A DNA stretch of 64,000 bases from Eopsaltria australis (lineage: Eukaryota; Chordata; Aves; Passeriformes; Petroicidae), in assembly GCA_034509425.1 (NCBI GenBank), contig JAVTVJ010000012.1:9211001-9275000 (forward strand), written 5' to 3'. A program made the position numbers and the translations under genes. Below are positions 49,827-61,785 of this stretch, one piece after another. Positions within the stretch are counted from its first letter, which is position 1. Each line of letters starts with the position of its first letter. A model generated the notes under the pieces. That model worked only from the letters and a program-made list of their open reading frames with translations. It ran no database searches and was not told the origin of the DNA.

Positions 49827-49992
49827 ATGGCGATCATCTTCAACCAGGAGGGCCTCAAAGCTGTTCGCCCCCCTTGCGTCATTCAGAGCTTCATCAACCA
49901 CAATGCTGTGCTCTATAAAGTTTTTGTGGTCGGGGAATCCTACACCGTGGTGAAAAGACCATCTTTAAAGAACTTCTCTGCAGGCATCTCAG
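49827..49992 (+). CDS. ITPK1: ITPK1 coding exon (human residues 169-223)
   Basis: 166 nt: 55 codons plus the first base of Asp224. It encodes MAIIFNQEGL, then INHNAVLYKVFVVGESYTVV and RPSLKNFSAG. It contains Q188, K199 and S214, which line the ATP and inositol phosphate pocket in the human enzyme. Enters in phase 0 after TTTCCAG and leaves through TCAG|GTACGT. The start of the exon (AVRPPCVIQSF) is the least conserved part; the KVFVVGESYTVV strand is invariant. This is an internal exon, so the ATG at its first codon is not a translation start. Confidence 0.97.
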
Positions 49993-52151
49993 GTACGTTG
50001 TACTGATTTAAAAGAAAATGTCCGTTTTTGCAGCCTCAGCAGGAAACGTCTCCAAAGAAAATATCTGTGAAAAGACTGCTGAAGTGAAGGCAGCTGGTTT
50101 GGACATACCATGTTTCCTCTTCTGTATTATTTCAATAGGAAGGGAGATAACTCACCTGCTCTGGAATACGTATGAATGACATTCAAATAGTAAATATTTA
50201 TGCAATGGTAACCTGAGTCTTACCTGTTAAACACAGTGGTTTATGTCATGTGGAAAGGGAAAGAGGGGGAGAAGTTCTCTCCTTTCACAGTAAGTTCATG
50301 TGTCATTTGTTCCGGAGTTTGTTTATAAATGCGCTTTGGAGAGAATTTCCTGGATTCCATCACTTCAGCACTTCCTCTCCCTATTTTTACCTTGAATATG
50401 TATGTGTGTTTAAGTTAAAGATCACTTGTGGTCTCCCCTAAATAAGCCTCCCTCTTCATGTGAGGCCCAGTGTTGTAAATCTTGGTGGGAAGTGTCCTTT
50501 GGTTTGTGGTATCAGCTGTGTTGAGGAGGAGGAGGAGTGGATTTGTCAGTGAGGAGACTGATTCTTCTGTATGTCATTAGAAAGTAAGAGTTGAAGGGTT
50601 TTTGTTAAAGATTCCTTTATGGAAAAAAGCTCCTTTCCAGAGAACTGCATTCTATGGCACACCAAAAGCATTAAAAAATTAGCAGCACATGGATGGGAGC
50701 ATGATCTGCTAGCAACTGGACAATCCCAGGAGGTGAGGATGGGATCAATCTAAAGGAGTTGAATGAACAAATGCCAGTTTTTTGTCACGTTGCTTAGTGT
50801 TCTCTGCTGATCCTATTATGTCCATTTATGCTCACCATTGCATTTCACACACAAAACATGTGTTTTGTTAGTATAGGTATAGTAGGATGCTGATAGGAGT
50901 TCTTGTCTGTAGCTATGTGTGTCTGTATTTACATTTAGGTCTGCTGTATGTCCTGATCAAATTGAGTAAGCCAGAATCTGTGTTCATATAAACTGTTTGG
51001 ACAGTTGGTCTATACTTTTGCTGGAAGGGAACATTTTAAGGCATCTTTCTAAAAATGCTTCATCTGTTAGTATAAGACTTAAAATTTGTCTGGAAGTCCA
51101 CATAAAAATAAGTTTTGTTGGCAGATTAGGGTGTCCTTTCTTACCCATATTGGGAGAGTTTAAGGAGGCTGTGCCACGGGAACCTGACCTGTCGAATCTG
51201 ATGGTTAGGCTGTGACACACTGAAAGAGCTGAGTGTCTGAAAGTACAAGATCTTTCTAAACAAGAGGAAAGACAAGAAGTTTTTTGGTGGTCAGACTTCA
51301 GGGTGGACTTGAATTTGTTTTTCAAAGCTTTTCTGTCTTTATTGTATGTGGCCCTGAGGCTGCTCTTGAATGTCCAGTCAGAGACCAGCATAGCAGAAAT
51401 ACTCTTGCTGCTGCCACCTGTGTGCTGTGACTTTCATCCAGGTGTTCTGTGCAGGTTGTCTCTATGATGCCATCAGTCTGCTGTGGAAGGAATCCTAAAG
51501 GGAGACATGGTGGGGGATTTCTATCAACCAGTAAAACCTCCAGCACAGAGGAAGCAGGATGGGAGGTGCTGGTGCAGTTCTCCCCGTGGTTTTGACTACA
51601 TTTCATTAGTGGCTTCTGTCACCTCAGAGTGTCTCCTGCATTCCTGTGCTGCCTCTAAAAGAAGGAGAGGGCCTGGCCAGAAAATGTATAGCTTTCTGCC
51701 ATGGTGCCAGTGCCCTGCCCAGATTCCCAGGGATCTCAGTGTACCCTGGGTGCTACCCGCCTGCCATGTGCAGTGATTGCAGCTTCTCCCTTCTGTCACA
51801 CACCGTCCCCCTTGGAACTGTCACTTTGAGTATAGCACATTAGTAAAAAATTAACTTCAATATCTGATTGAACTTAGTTAATTTGCTCTGATGAAGGAAG
51901 GGAAACCAATTTCTGTTTATCCAGTGCGTGGTTCTATTTATCTGTGGTCCAAGAACTGTGGGTGATCTGCTTGTGGGTGCCTGCCTGTGCAGGCAGCCAA
52001 CTGCCAGCAGGCAGGAGAGCCCTGTGGGTGGGGTGGTGGTTGAGACCAGGACGAGATCCACGGGGCTGCACTGCCACCTACTGTTCCGTGCACTATTCCT
52101 TGGAAATTAAAATCTGGTATAAAGTTATTTACAACCTGTTTTTAATTGCAG
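49993..52151 (+). other. ITPK1: ITPK1 intron, 2.2 kb
   Basis: Donor GTACGT, acceptor TTTAATTGCAG. It holds a (GAG)5 repeat at 50523-50537. The part 51400-52080 is more G/C-rich than the rest but shows no gene I can support. Confidence 0.88.
50523..50537. repeat. (GAG)5 microsatellite
   Basis: Five perfect GAG units within an ITPK1 intron. Confidence 0.85.
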
Positions 52152-52219
52152 ACAGAGAATCAATATTTTTCAACAGCCACAATGTTTCCAAACCAGAGTC
52201 CTCATCTGTCTTAACAGCG
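52152..52219 (+). CDS. ITPK1: ITPK1 coding exon (human residues 224-246)
   Basis: 68 nt: two bases completing Asp224 and 22 codons, encoding RESIFFNSHNVSKPESSSVL and then Thr-Ala. S232 and S236 of the nucleotide-binding region are present. The exon ends ACAGCG|GTAAGT, a consensus donor, in phase 0. The last codon is Ala, where human has Glu (residue 246) followed by LDKIEG. This is the only non-conservative change I see in this otherwise near-identical segment, and it lies exactly at the exon border. Confidence 0.96.
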
Positions 52220-53692
52220 GTAAGTACACTTGATCTTTTTCCCTCTAGTGCAGCTGGAAACCTGTCTAATCCTTTCTTATGGAAGTGTTAGCAGCTAGTG
52301 ACTCTCTTTCACAAGCTGTCTGCTTCTGTGTTGCAGGCTGAGGTCTGTTTGGTACCACGAACCAGCATGACTGTGTCCCCCTCTGGTTTTCCTTACCGAG
52401 CTCCGGTGAGGAAGAACTTTTAGCAGGGCTGTGCTGCTTCCCAAACTACCCAGGCCTAATCTAGGCAAAGGGAAGAAGGAGGTTCTGAATGAAAACACCT
52501 GGCTTTTTCCTGTCCAGAGAGATTAATAAGCATAAATCATCCTTCTAGGACTCAGTTCTGTGAGGAAAGACAAACAGTGAAAATACAAGCATAGAAATTG
52601 TGTTGGCACAGGGCCACAGAGGGCCAGTAGTTGTCTGCCATGTGAGCATGCCCAAGCTGTGACCATAGGACCATTTCTGGGTGTCCTTTGAGACAAGCAG
52701 TGCCAGCATACTGCACAGTTTCATGCTAGCATTACCAGTCTTTTTACTAAGATTTGCACATATGAATCCTAACAAGTTCTTGGGCACTCAGCTACTGAGA
52801 AAGTCGCTTTACAGCACTGGGTCCTTTCAATCTCTTGAGTCTTGGGATTCTTTTCTGTTTCACAAGCTCTGCTGGGGACTAGTTTCAGAATTGATTTTGA
52901 ATTTTGTGTGCAACACTGGTAGGCATGCTAAATATTAAAACTGTAATTGTGCTAGTCATAATTCCCTTTGTGGTTATGTTGAGGGAGAAGTCATTACTAA
53001 AAATTTACTTTCAGACTTAGTGTGCTCCTGTGGTTTACCTGCCATCTCATTCATACACATATGTATTCCATCATGCTTCTGTAGGCATAACAGCATACTG
53101 CTGCTGTGTAACGTGTGACAAGCAAAGAGTGCATCCTCCAGTCATAAGTAACCTGAGTTACTCATTTTAATATATACTTACAAAACAATCTGTACATGAA
53201 AACCCACATGAAATGTATGCTCTGCCCTTAAGATATCAGCTGAGTTGTGTTGTATGACTCAGATTAAACTAACAGCCAAAGTCTGTCCTGTCAGCCCTTT
53301 AACACAGACCTTGATCTACACTGAAATGACAATGATAGCCAAAACTTGTGAAGCACAGGGTTAAATATGCCACCTGTATATGTTTTTTAAGGTGCAGATC
53401 TGGTACTTAAAATAATGAGTCTGATTCTCCATTCGTTCCTACACTGCTTTGCTTCTTTAGCTGCACCAGTATGAAGAGGAAGAACTAGATGCTTTAGAGC
53501 AGATGAATTTCCAATTTAGGAAGGATTTCGAATTATGAAAGCAGTTTCTCTTTGGTGTCTTTCTTGGTTTCATGCCATTGGTTCTCTGCAATTAGATTTG
53601 GTGGATATGCACCTGGAAACTTCTGAAAATCAATCTTTCCACTAAAAAGGCTGTTTCAGAGTCCCTTAGTAATGTGTCTTTTTCCATTATAG
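52220..53692 (+). other. ITPK1: ITPK1 intron, 1.5 kb
   Basis: Donor GTAAGT, acceptor TTTCCATTATAG. No recognised repeat or gene; the segment 53390-53460 faintly resembles an old amniote repeat. Confidence 0.88.
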
Positions 53693-53855
53693 CTGGATAA
53701 AATTGAAGGAGTATTTGAGCGGCCAAATGACGATGTCATTCGGGAAATCTCTAAGGCGCTGCGGCAAGCTCTGGGAGTTTCCCTCTTTGGAATTGATATC
53801 ATCATTAACAATCAGACTGGGCAGCATGCAGTCATTGATATAAATGCATTCCCAG
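53693..53855 (+). CDS. ITPK1: ITPK1 coding exon (human residues 247-300), metal-binding site
   Basis: 163 nt: 54 codons plus the first base of Gly301. It encodes LDKIEGVFERPNDDVIREIS, then SLFGIDIIINNQTGQHAVID and INAFP. It holds the Mg2+-coordinating residues D281 (in FGID), D295 and N297 (in VIDIN) typical of the ATP-grasp fold. All are intact, supporting an active kinase. It leaves through CCAG|GTAAGA. Reading on past this donor without splicing gives 36 codons (Gly then KKGLSTPAL onward) before TGA at 53963-53965. Confidence 0.97.
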
Positions 53856-54437
53856 GTAAGAAAGGCCTTTCCACTCCTGCTTTGTGGAGCAAGTTTTGCT
53901 GCTATTGTCTCACATCATTGCTTCCCAGGCAGGGGGTGGGACAGCAGCAGCCAGATGACTCTTGAGATCAAATGCAGGTCAATCTGGGAAGGGAAGAACT
54001 CTAATCTAGATATGGAATTTGCAACTGAAGTATCGGCTCTTAGGAGATACGGTCAAATTTTAGTGGCCAGTAGTAGCATAACTGTCATATCCTCCTGTGC
54101 AAAGAGAAACTCAGGAACTGCAGTGTGGGACTGTGTGCTGGAACCTAGCCTTTCTGGGCCTAGCCCTCATTCTGAAATGAAAAGAATAGTAAATTTCATT
54201 TTAGGAGAGCCTTTAAAGATTACTTTTTTTTTCAGACTCTGTGCCATTAAAAAAATTGAGGGGGTGGAAGCAACAAACTGTTCCCTTGAAAACTTCTTCC
54301 TGTGCAAATTGATCCCCCACAAAAAGACATTTGTGCATAAAAGCAGTATCAGGAATCTGAAGGTGATAAAATTGTAGGTGCACATAAGTTGCTGTAGAGA
54401 GTTAGTATCCTTGCACATTCTCATAAGTGTGTCCTGG

Positions 54438-54443
54438 AATAAA
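54438..54443 (+). terminator. Candidate intronic poly(A) signal
   Basis: AATAAA, followed within 30-40 nt by GTTTGTCC and a run of T (54474-54480), a plausible downstream element. Its possible use is discussed in the findings; there is no transcript evidence. Confidence 0.3.
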
Positions 54444-57400
54444 AGGATAGATTAGAGCATGTTTGTCCTCCACTTTTTTTGGTGCAACATATGTCTTGGA
54501 AACAACTAAACAAGCTCCTTGATCACTGGAATTGTTAAAAGGAGTTGGTAAGTGTGAATAAGGGTGAGGCAATAATGGTCTGTCACTTGTGCTAAATTCA
54601 GTAGTCTAACCCAGGAAAAGAATATATCATCTCATTTGATGCTGTTTTGCAGGGTGTTTTTCTCTCTGAGAATCTCCTCTCATTACCTGAATGGAGGTGT
54701 TTGTTTCCAGAGTTACACAGGCTGTTGTGTAGTTTCTTTAACCTGTCATTGAAGACTTAAGTTTTCAATATGGTCATGGTGTCTTTACATCTAGAGATCC
54801 TGTCCTGAGCTCCCAATCTCCTCAGTTTTTCAAATCAGGTCCTCAGTCCTACTGCCCTGTAGTGCCTTGTCTGTCTATCTCCACAGTGACTAGCTTACTC
54901 TTAAAACTCAGCTCTGCTATTCTCAGGTCACTTTCCAGCATGGCTCTACCACATGGTGTTATGCAATCTGCAGATCTGTGAAAACACTCTTCTGCCCAGG
55001 GCACAGAAACAACCTAAACTGTGTGTTAGATGGAGCCCATATCAGTTTTATGAATAGGATTATATTTCAGACATTGGGTCTTGAAGTCAGTGATACAGGA
55101 CATTTTTTTGCAGTCCTGTATCCTGCATTTTGGTTTGGTGCTTCCTGTTTTGGTTTTGGGTGGTTTTTTTAAAATATTGTTTTGGATTTCGTACTTTGCA
55201 CAGACTGAAATTCTTTTCTTGAAATGTTGAAAAGTCTACATTGAGGAACAGCATGTGGCAAACATATATATAGAGAGGACCAATGTCTTCTTTTTGTCAC
55301 TTAATTTGCAGAACTGCTCTGCTGTACTCTTACCTTAAGGCAATAGTTTTTAATACTCAGCCCAAGTCCTGTGTTTCAGTCTGCACAGTAATTGGTCTTT
55401 GAATGCACTTTGAATTAATAGTGTTTTAGTCCTTGCAGGGGGCTTGAGAGCACAGGGAAGTTTCTTATGCACTGATCTACATTGTGTCTCACACAGGATT
55501 TTTTTTGGTGGGGATCATGTGGGTTGTGATGGTAACTACTGACTTTATCACCATGGGATAGGTTGAAGACCAGCTGGAGAAAAACTAGAGGACAGCAGTA
55601 GGGCACAGACATAGGGAAGAGAAGGCAGGGGAGACAAAAAACGGGCTTCATATTTGTAAAAGGTAGCAAAACTGAGAGGGATGAGCCCTATTCTTGAGGG
55701 CTGCTGAGGTCAGAGAAGAAGCAATGGGGTAAAATGCAACAGAAGCAAAGTTATATCTCTACACAGAATACTCTGTTGTTCAAAAGCATGTTCAGCACAG
55801 GTAACTGCATTTCCCTCCAAGGGCCAGTATGAAAAAAGGCTGAAGAGTTACAATGACTGACTTCATTGATGGAACCAGCACCTTGCTAGTGAGATGTTCA
55901 AACTCAGCCCACCTCAAAAGAGTCACTGGTGGGCTGCATTAGCAGTGGGATCTCCCTATTCCTGGCTCAGTGCAGCCCCAGGAAGGGCCCTCCATTGCTC
56001 CTCTTCATCAAATCATTGTAGCCGTCAAGAGTTGCAGCAGAGCCAAACTGGAGCCAACCCTCCTGGGCATTATCTCTGCACCACTGCTTTGAAAAAGGGA
56101 GGGGAAGAGATGTCCTTTAAAGAGTATTCACAGTCTCTTTCATGGAACTCAAGCCATGGCTTGGGGCCAAGCCTGATCAAAGCCTTGTCCAGCTGCCCAG
56201 AGACTTGCTGCCTTTCTTGTGTGCTTTCGTGGTTACTGGGCTTGAAGCACATTTGAACCTGCCACTCCATGGATGTCATCTTGAGATAAGTTTAACGACA
56301 GAACTGAGAGCAGGTGTACCTGTAGGAGGATGTTGTCTCTTATCTGCTCCATTAGCACCCACAACTCTTCAAAAAAAATTTAAAGATAAATGTCTGAAAG
56401 GCCTTTTGTGTCTTTTGTTCTGTGGGAAACTACTGGCACTATATTTAGCAGTGGTTACCAGCTGAGATACCGAACTGTAGGCACAGTCACGTAGCATGTG
56501 GGGGTTATGTTTGTCTGACCTCAGATAAGTGAGAGAAAAGGTTCCACATAGTCTGCTGTCCTGTGGTTGTGGCTGAGCTCACCCAGCCCCAGCAGCTGCA
56601 GCTGTCACCATGCAGGTGAACTGCTGGCTCTGGTGAATCTGCATGGTAGCTGGAAGCATCAAATCTGAACATGCACTTTCAGTGTGTAAAGATATTGCTG
56701 TAAATGCAGTATGTGGGCTGTCCATTTCTATCTGACCAGGAGAAGATGCAGAAAAACCAAGGGTGACAGATCAGTGAGAGTCTCTGAAAAATCAGGCAGA
56801 GAGCATCTGTAATTCTAGCTTAAAAATGCTCATAGCCATTTCTTGCCTCCAAAGCTCACAGAGGTGAGCACTTGTTTTCAGATGCATTGCTGAGTGGACA
56901 TCTTTCCTATCCATGCTCAGCCAGAAAACTCTGGAGACTGTTCTCAGTATAGCAAAATTCAGGCATCTTGCCGACACACATTTCCAAAATTGTTTAAAGT
57001 GGGCAGTGCTAGGATAGCACCTGCTGGAGCACGATTCATGCAAGTTATGTTTTAGGCATGCAAAAGTTATATCCTCCCACTGATTCCCTGTGTGACACGA
57101 ATCCCAAATTCACTGCCAGTAGTTTCTGAAGGTGTAATTTAATCTGCACTTCTTGATTTTGTTATCTTGCAGCACAGTGGAGTCCCACAACTGACTAGTT
57201 TGAGAAGCCTACAGGTGCCTTAGGGGAACCAAGTGAGGCAGTACCCACAGTTTGCAGCCTTGCCCAGGTGTCCTGTGAACCAAGAGCTGAGACAGCCAAT
57301 TCTCTTCCTACCTTCTCTGTATTTCCTTTTTACAAGTTTGTGAAATTTCTTCTGAGTGACCAGGCAGAATTACTTGGGCGTTTCCACCCAGTGTGCAGAG

Positions 57401-59078
57401 GGCTTGCAAAGACAGAGCCTGCCTGTAACATGCAACTTCCTTTCACTAACATCTGCTGATTTCAAGAATAACTGACCATCTTATTCCTATTAAATATTTA
57501 AAGCAACTTCTTTTTGAGTTTGCCAGGTGCCCTCCTACAAGGCTAGTTTGTTTTCAATGAGCAGCCACAGAACACTCTGGGGTACTATGGATCTCCTCTC
57601 TGAATATTAAAGCTGTTACTATGGAGATGGCTTATTCCTGGGGTGTTTGAAGCACTCTGAGTAGATTTGAAGGCTAATCCCATGGCTTTTACATAAGCAA
57701 GAAAGCGTAACAAGCACTTCTGTCCAAGGGGTGAAGATTCTGTTCTGACTCCCATGGTCAGCCCTAGGAGTCCTAGCTGCCCCCTGCTGACCAGTGGATT
57801 ATCGTGTGGGGCACTGGTGTTTTGAAATGACACATTTGTTTGGGGAATCCCTTGAAGGGCCTCTGAGAGAGGAAAGCTGTGAGCTGTTGTCTCACATTGC
57901 TGATGTTTTGTGTGACCTGTTAAGTATGTAGGAGAACTGGGACCAAGCGCAATAAAATCCAAAGTAATGTAGCAGCCTAAATAAAAATTAATTGGTTGAC
58001 GTTTGGCTTATAAATACACGATAAAATCCCCACATTTATTATAGGTGAAATTATAGTCTTACTTCATGTTTTCCAGGAAGTTGTTTTTTTTATTGCCTAA
58101 GGAAGCTGGTCTTTACAGGAGAATGGAAATTAAAATTGAATTAATTATGGATCTGAGGAACTCTTCTGCCCAGTGATTACATCACTAAAAGTGTTTTAAA
58201 GTATGCATTTACTTTGTGGTCTCTGGTTCTGCTCATGTGCTGCTGTGGGAATGTGTGCTATCCACATGGGTCTTTTAAACTTACTTATTGCTTCAGTCTT
58301 CTGTATTAATACTGGGTCTCTTTCAGAATACTTTTGCAGACATTGTAAAACAATCAGCCTATCCCACTAAATAACACTGAATGTCATGTGTCACCTCTAA
58401 ATACTAAGGCAAACCGATAACAATTTTAGGTAATGCAGTAGCAGTTAAGATCCATTTCAGGACATTGTACCCATATGTTGCATGTCTGTTTCAATTTTAA
58501 AATGAAATGCAATGATAAAACTGTGCCTGTAGCACGGTGTTTAAAATAGAACCAGAAGCTCTGTACACCTACTGCCACCCTTTGTGTCACCAAAAATGTC
58601 ATGTCTACTGGCATTTGAGCAACTGTTTCAACCAGGAAACTTGTTACTAAACTGCATGGTAAATTCTATGGAATCACTTAACAGAACATGCAAAAGGTGG
58701 TTTCAATACCGAAATAAATGATTGATGTTTCTATCAAATACTATATCACTGATGTATGTTTCCTGTCCCTCGGGTGTTTTTTCAGACATAGCAGCAAACA
58801 TGTTTTAAGTGTCAAGTTATGTTAGGTTAGACGAGCTCTGCATCGCTTCTTACCCAGAGAGAAGCTGCCTTTTCTGTAGGGCATAAAGCCAGTCCTGCTC
58901 TCCTCTGAGGTTTCCCTGAGGGTATTGCTGGGCAAACTCTGGAGAGGGTCCAGACCATCAAGGAAGCTCTGTATTAGAGCTACTTGCCATAGTAAACCTG
59001 GAAATGGTATGAAAAAGATTGTACAAACCAGAGAGTTTGTAACTGAGGGAAAAACCTGGACTTGGCAACAAATGGTAA

Positions 59079-59102
59079 AATTATATATACGTATATATAA
59101 TT
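59079..59102. repeat. Perfect 24-bp palindrome
   Basis: AATTATATATAC at 59079-59090 is directly followed by its reverse complement GTATATATAATT. The centre is ACGT within an alternating AT tract, about 280 bp before the last exon. Confidence 0.9.
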
Positions 59103-59382
59103 GGGAGGAAAAAGAAGCAGCGAATTTGAAAGGCAATAGTTTTTCTCATTGGAAATATATTTTAATTGCAAGAGTCTTTGTTCCACTTTATGCTAATCTG
59201 CTTCTGCTATCACCTAAAATGATGTCATGGAGAAAGCCCTTTTTTTTCAGTTTTATTATCAGCTTTTTTATGATCAGTGCAGGGCAAGGATACTCATAGA
59301 AATAAACTGTTAAAAGAAGCCTTTCAAAGAACCTAAGGAAATTACTTACTTTTTTTCTCTCCTTCATTTTTTGTCTTTTCAG

Positions 59383-59705
59383 GCTATGAGGGTGTTTCAG
59401 AATTTTTCACAGATCTGCTGAACCACATAGCTGCTGTCCTGCAGGGTCAGGTACCTGAGGTGACCCAGCTAAACCGCAGCAAGCTGCTGGCAGAGCAGAG
59501 CGGTGGGATCATGGACGAGCGGATATGCTGTGCCAGCACAGGCTGCCTCAGCGTCATGGGAAAAGACTCCTCCTGGATTGTGGAAAGCGAGACCAACAGC
59601 TCAGTAAAGCTGCAACACCAGAGACTAGGCTGTAACTCGGCAGTGTCCCCCAGCTTCCAGCAGCACTGCGTCGCTACATTGGCAACAAAAGCTTCTTCTC
59701 AATAA
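59383..59705 (+). CDS. ITPK1: ITPK1 terminal coding exon with stop (from human residue 301)
   Basis: 323 nt ending in TAA at 59703-59705. It completes Gly301 and encodes 106 more residues. The start, YEGVSEFFTDLLNHIAAVLQ, is conserved and closes the ATP-grasp domain. A variable tail follows (from GQVPEVTQLNRSKLLAEQSG, about residues 322-341). The end is conserved again: KLQHQRLGCN, VSPSFQQHCV and the C-terminus LATKASSQ, which is also the human C-terminus. The tail is about seven residues shorter than in human, from small indels after residue 321. Base composition is more G/C-rich than its surroundings, as expected for coding DNA. Confidence 0.97.
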
Positions 59706-59876
59706 CTTGCCAATGCCATGGACTGAGAAAAAGCCCCAGGGATACAAATTGTGGTCCCAGAACCAGATCAGGCTTTAACAATACACGTGACATAAAAATG
59801 AAAAGAAAACCCAACATAAAATATAATACAAAAAAGCAAAATAGAAAAAGCCTTCCATTTGATTTAACCTAACTTG

Positions 59877-59934
59877 CTGATGAAACGGACTGAAAGGGGA
59901 AGAGCGAGAAAGTGATCCTGATCCGTTTCATCAG
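59877..59934 (+). promoter_or_regulatory. Candidate RNA hairpin in the 3' UTR
   Basis: CTGATGAAACGGA at 59877-59889 is the exact reverse complement of TCCGTTTCATCAG at 59922-59934. It would form a 13-bp stem closing a 32-nt purine-rich loop, about 170 nt after the stop codon. The arms are of mixed base composition, which makes a chance origin less likely than for A/T-only repeats. Function unknown. Confidence 0.5.
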
Positions 59935-61739
59935 ATTCCAGTTGCAAATCTGTAGTGAGTTTACACACACATGTGTTTTAACACTAGTCCTTTCATTGTG
60001 GGAGGGTTGCTCTTTCATTTCTATTATTCTTTGTAATCAATGGTGACCAGCATTTTAAAATCAGACCTCATGGTATCAAGAAGATAATAATGTTGAAATG
60101 CAGTGTCTGAATGTAACAGTGCTAGAGATTTTTGCCTAAAAAAACTCCCCATTCCTCTTTTTTTCCAGGTAGGCCATTGCATAAGAAAGCAAAGACAACT
60201 TCAGTATCACTAAACCAAATCTCTGGAAGCATTGACCAGGTCAAGGTGTTGGCAGGTAGCTTGCTGTGAAGCCACTGCACTTTGAGTAGGACAGCACAGC
60301 CTGCTTATTCAGGGCACAGAACCGAGGTGACCATCCCTGTTCCAGCTTTGCAGTTCTCCCCCCAGGCCTCATTGCTTCACTCAAATCAGCTTCTAACCAT
60401 GCTTGCCGACAGCAACACATTTCATCCAGAGAGGGTGCCAGTACTTAGGTTGAGTCATTTAGTAGATTAAATAACATGCTTTCCATTGTCTGCTAGTGCT
60501 GAAATCCTAGAAGAGCTAATGGAAGCAGCTCATCTCTTAGCAGAGTTTAATTCTCCCTCCTTTGCACTTGTGAGGACTCTGGGACAGCTCTGGGAAAAGG
60601 CTGGCAGAGCTGTGAGTTTTCCTTGGAGCAGCATGCCTGATCTGTGTATCCTGAGGGGTAACACAGTTGCTGCCTTCCACAGATCCATGCTGTTGTGCAT
60701 TTTTTTCTCTAAACAAAATTGTGTACCTTCCTATAAGGTAGAAGTACAGGACAGCTCTAGCTTGGAGATCTCATTACTTTGTTGCAAGCTGCCAGGCAGG
60801 CTATATGGTAATTTACAAAAGTGCTTTATACTATTTGTAAACTATAGCACAGCCAATTTGTATCTCTTGAGGTGTCTTCTAGTATGGCAGCATCTTCTGC
60901 TGTTGAGAATTCCTGCAACTTTTGCCGGTTCTGAACACTATATTGGAAATATCCAAGTGCTGAGAACAGAAACACTATTGTGGTAGAAGAAGTGGCCTTC
61001 TCTTCCCCTTATTAGCCCTAAAATACATTTAAGAAGGGTGGTATTAAGAAAATTTCCTTAGTAAAGCTCCTAGCTTGCAAATACAGGAATTTCTGTCTTT
61101 CTATAGCACGTGTTCATAAAGCATCTGTCACTGCAGCATTTAATACCAGTTTGGTTAGCATCATGTGTTAGATGGCTACTCAAAAGGAAAGGGTCTAGAG
61201 CTTAAAGCCCAGGTAGATCATGGAGAGAGGACTAAACTGTGTTAAAGATGCCACCGCCCTGCCTGATGGTAACAGTCCTGGAGGGGAATAAGTTTTGAAG
61301 AGTGTTATGTAGCAGTTCTTCTGTGTAAACAGTGCTTTTTCCTTAGAAGAAATTGGTCTTCTTCCAAAATGCCGTTCTTGGGAATTTCCTGTAACCAGGA
61401 TTGAATTTTTCAGGATGATTTACACAATAGAAGATAATTCCACCTCTAGAGGGATTACTAACTTTAAATATTTCTGTAAGGACTGGAAGAACCTTATGAG
61501 TGTGGTTTCAGTCAGGTCCTAGGGTGCACATTAAGCAGAGCCAACTCCCTCAAGTGTTGCAGATCAATTCTGAGCTGGGCACGCTTCACAACCCTTGTGT
61601 GCTTTGAGGCTGCTGGATCCCGTGTTGTCTCTGCAGCTCGCAGGTCTCGGATGGCTGTGGTGTGAGTGAGTCATGTACATAGGTAAGGGTTTGTAAAAGT
61701 ACTCATGATAGACCAAACCTTTCGTAAAGCCATGACTAA

Positions 61740-61745
61740 AATAAA
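61740..61745 (+). terminator. ITPK1: Candidate poly(A) signal (proximal)
   Basis: AATAAA in a short A-rich stretch. The next 45 nt include GGGGTTTGTTTTTGTTTGTTT, a good GU/U-rich downstream element. Confidence 0.45.
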
Positions 61746-61785
61746 ATTGACATCTACAGTTTGGGGTTTGTTTTTGTTTGTTTAA

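Larger units (their letters stand above)
53856..59382 (+). other. ITPK1: ITPK1 intron, 5.5 kb, before the last exon
   Basis: Donor GTAAGA, acceptor TTGTCTTTTCAG. A candidate intronic poly(A) signal AATAAA lies at 54438-54443. A perfect 24-bp palindrome lies at 59079-59102. The segment 58390-58680 looks free of repeats and information-rich. The open frame 53844-54377 (177 codons) starts inside the previous exon in a different frame and is not taken as coding. Confidence 0.88.

Noticed and set aside
49827..49829. ATG at the start of an ITPK1 exon as an alternative translation start
   Set aside because: It is Met169 of the continuous protein; starting there would remove K157 and the glycine-rich loop.
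53844..54377. 177-codon + strand open frame
   Set aside because: It begins inside the ITPK1 exon at 53693-53855 in a different frame and runs into the intron; the coding frame there is unambiguous from the protein match.
60486..60986. 166-codon frame downstream of the ITPK1 stop
   Set aside because: It starts with TTG, lies in the 3' UTR and matches nothing known; probably accidental.
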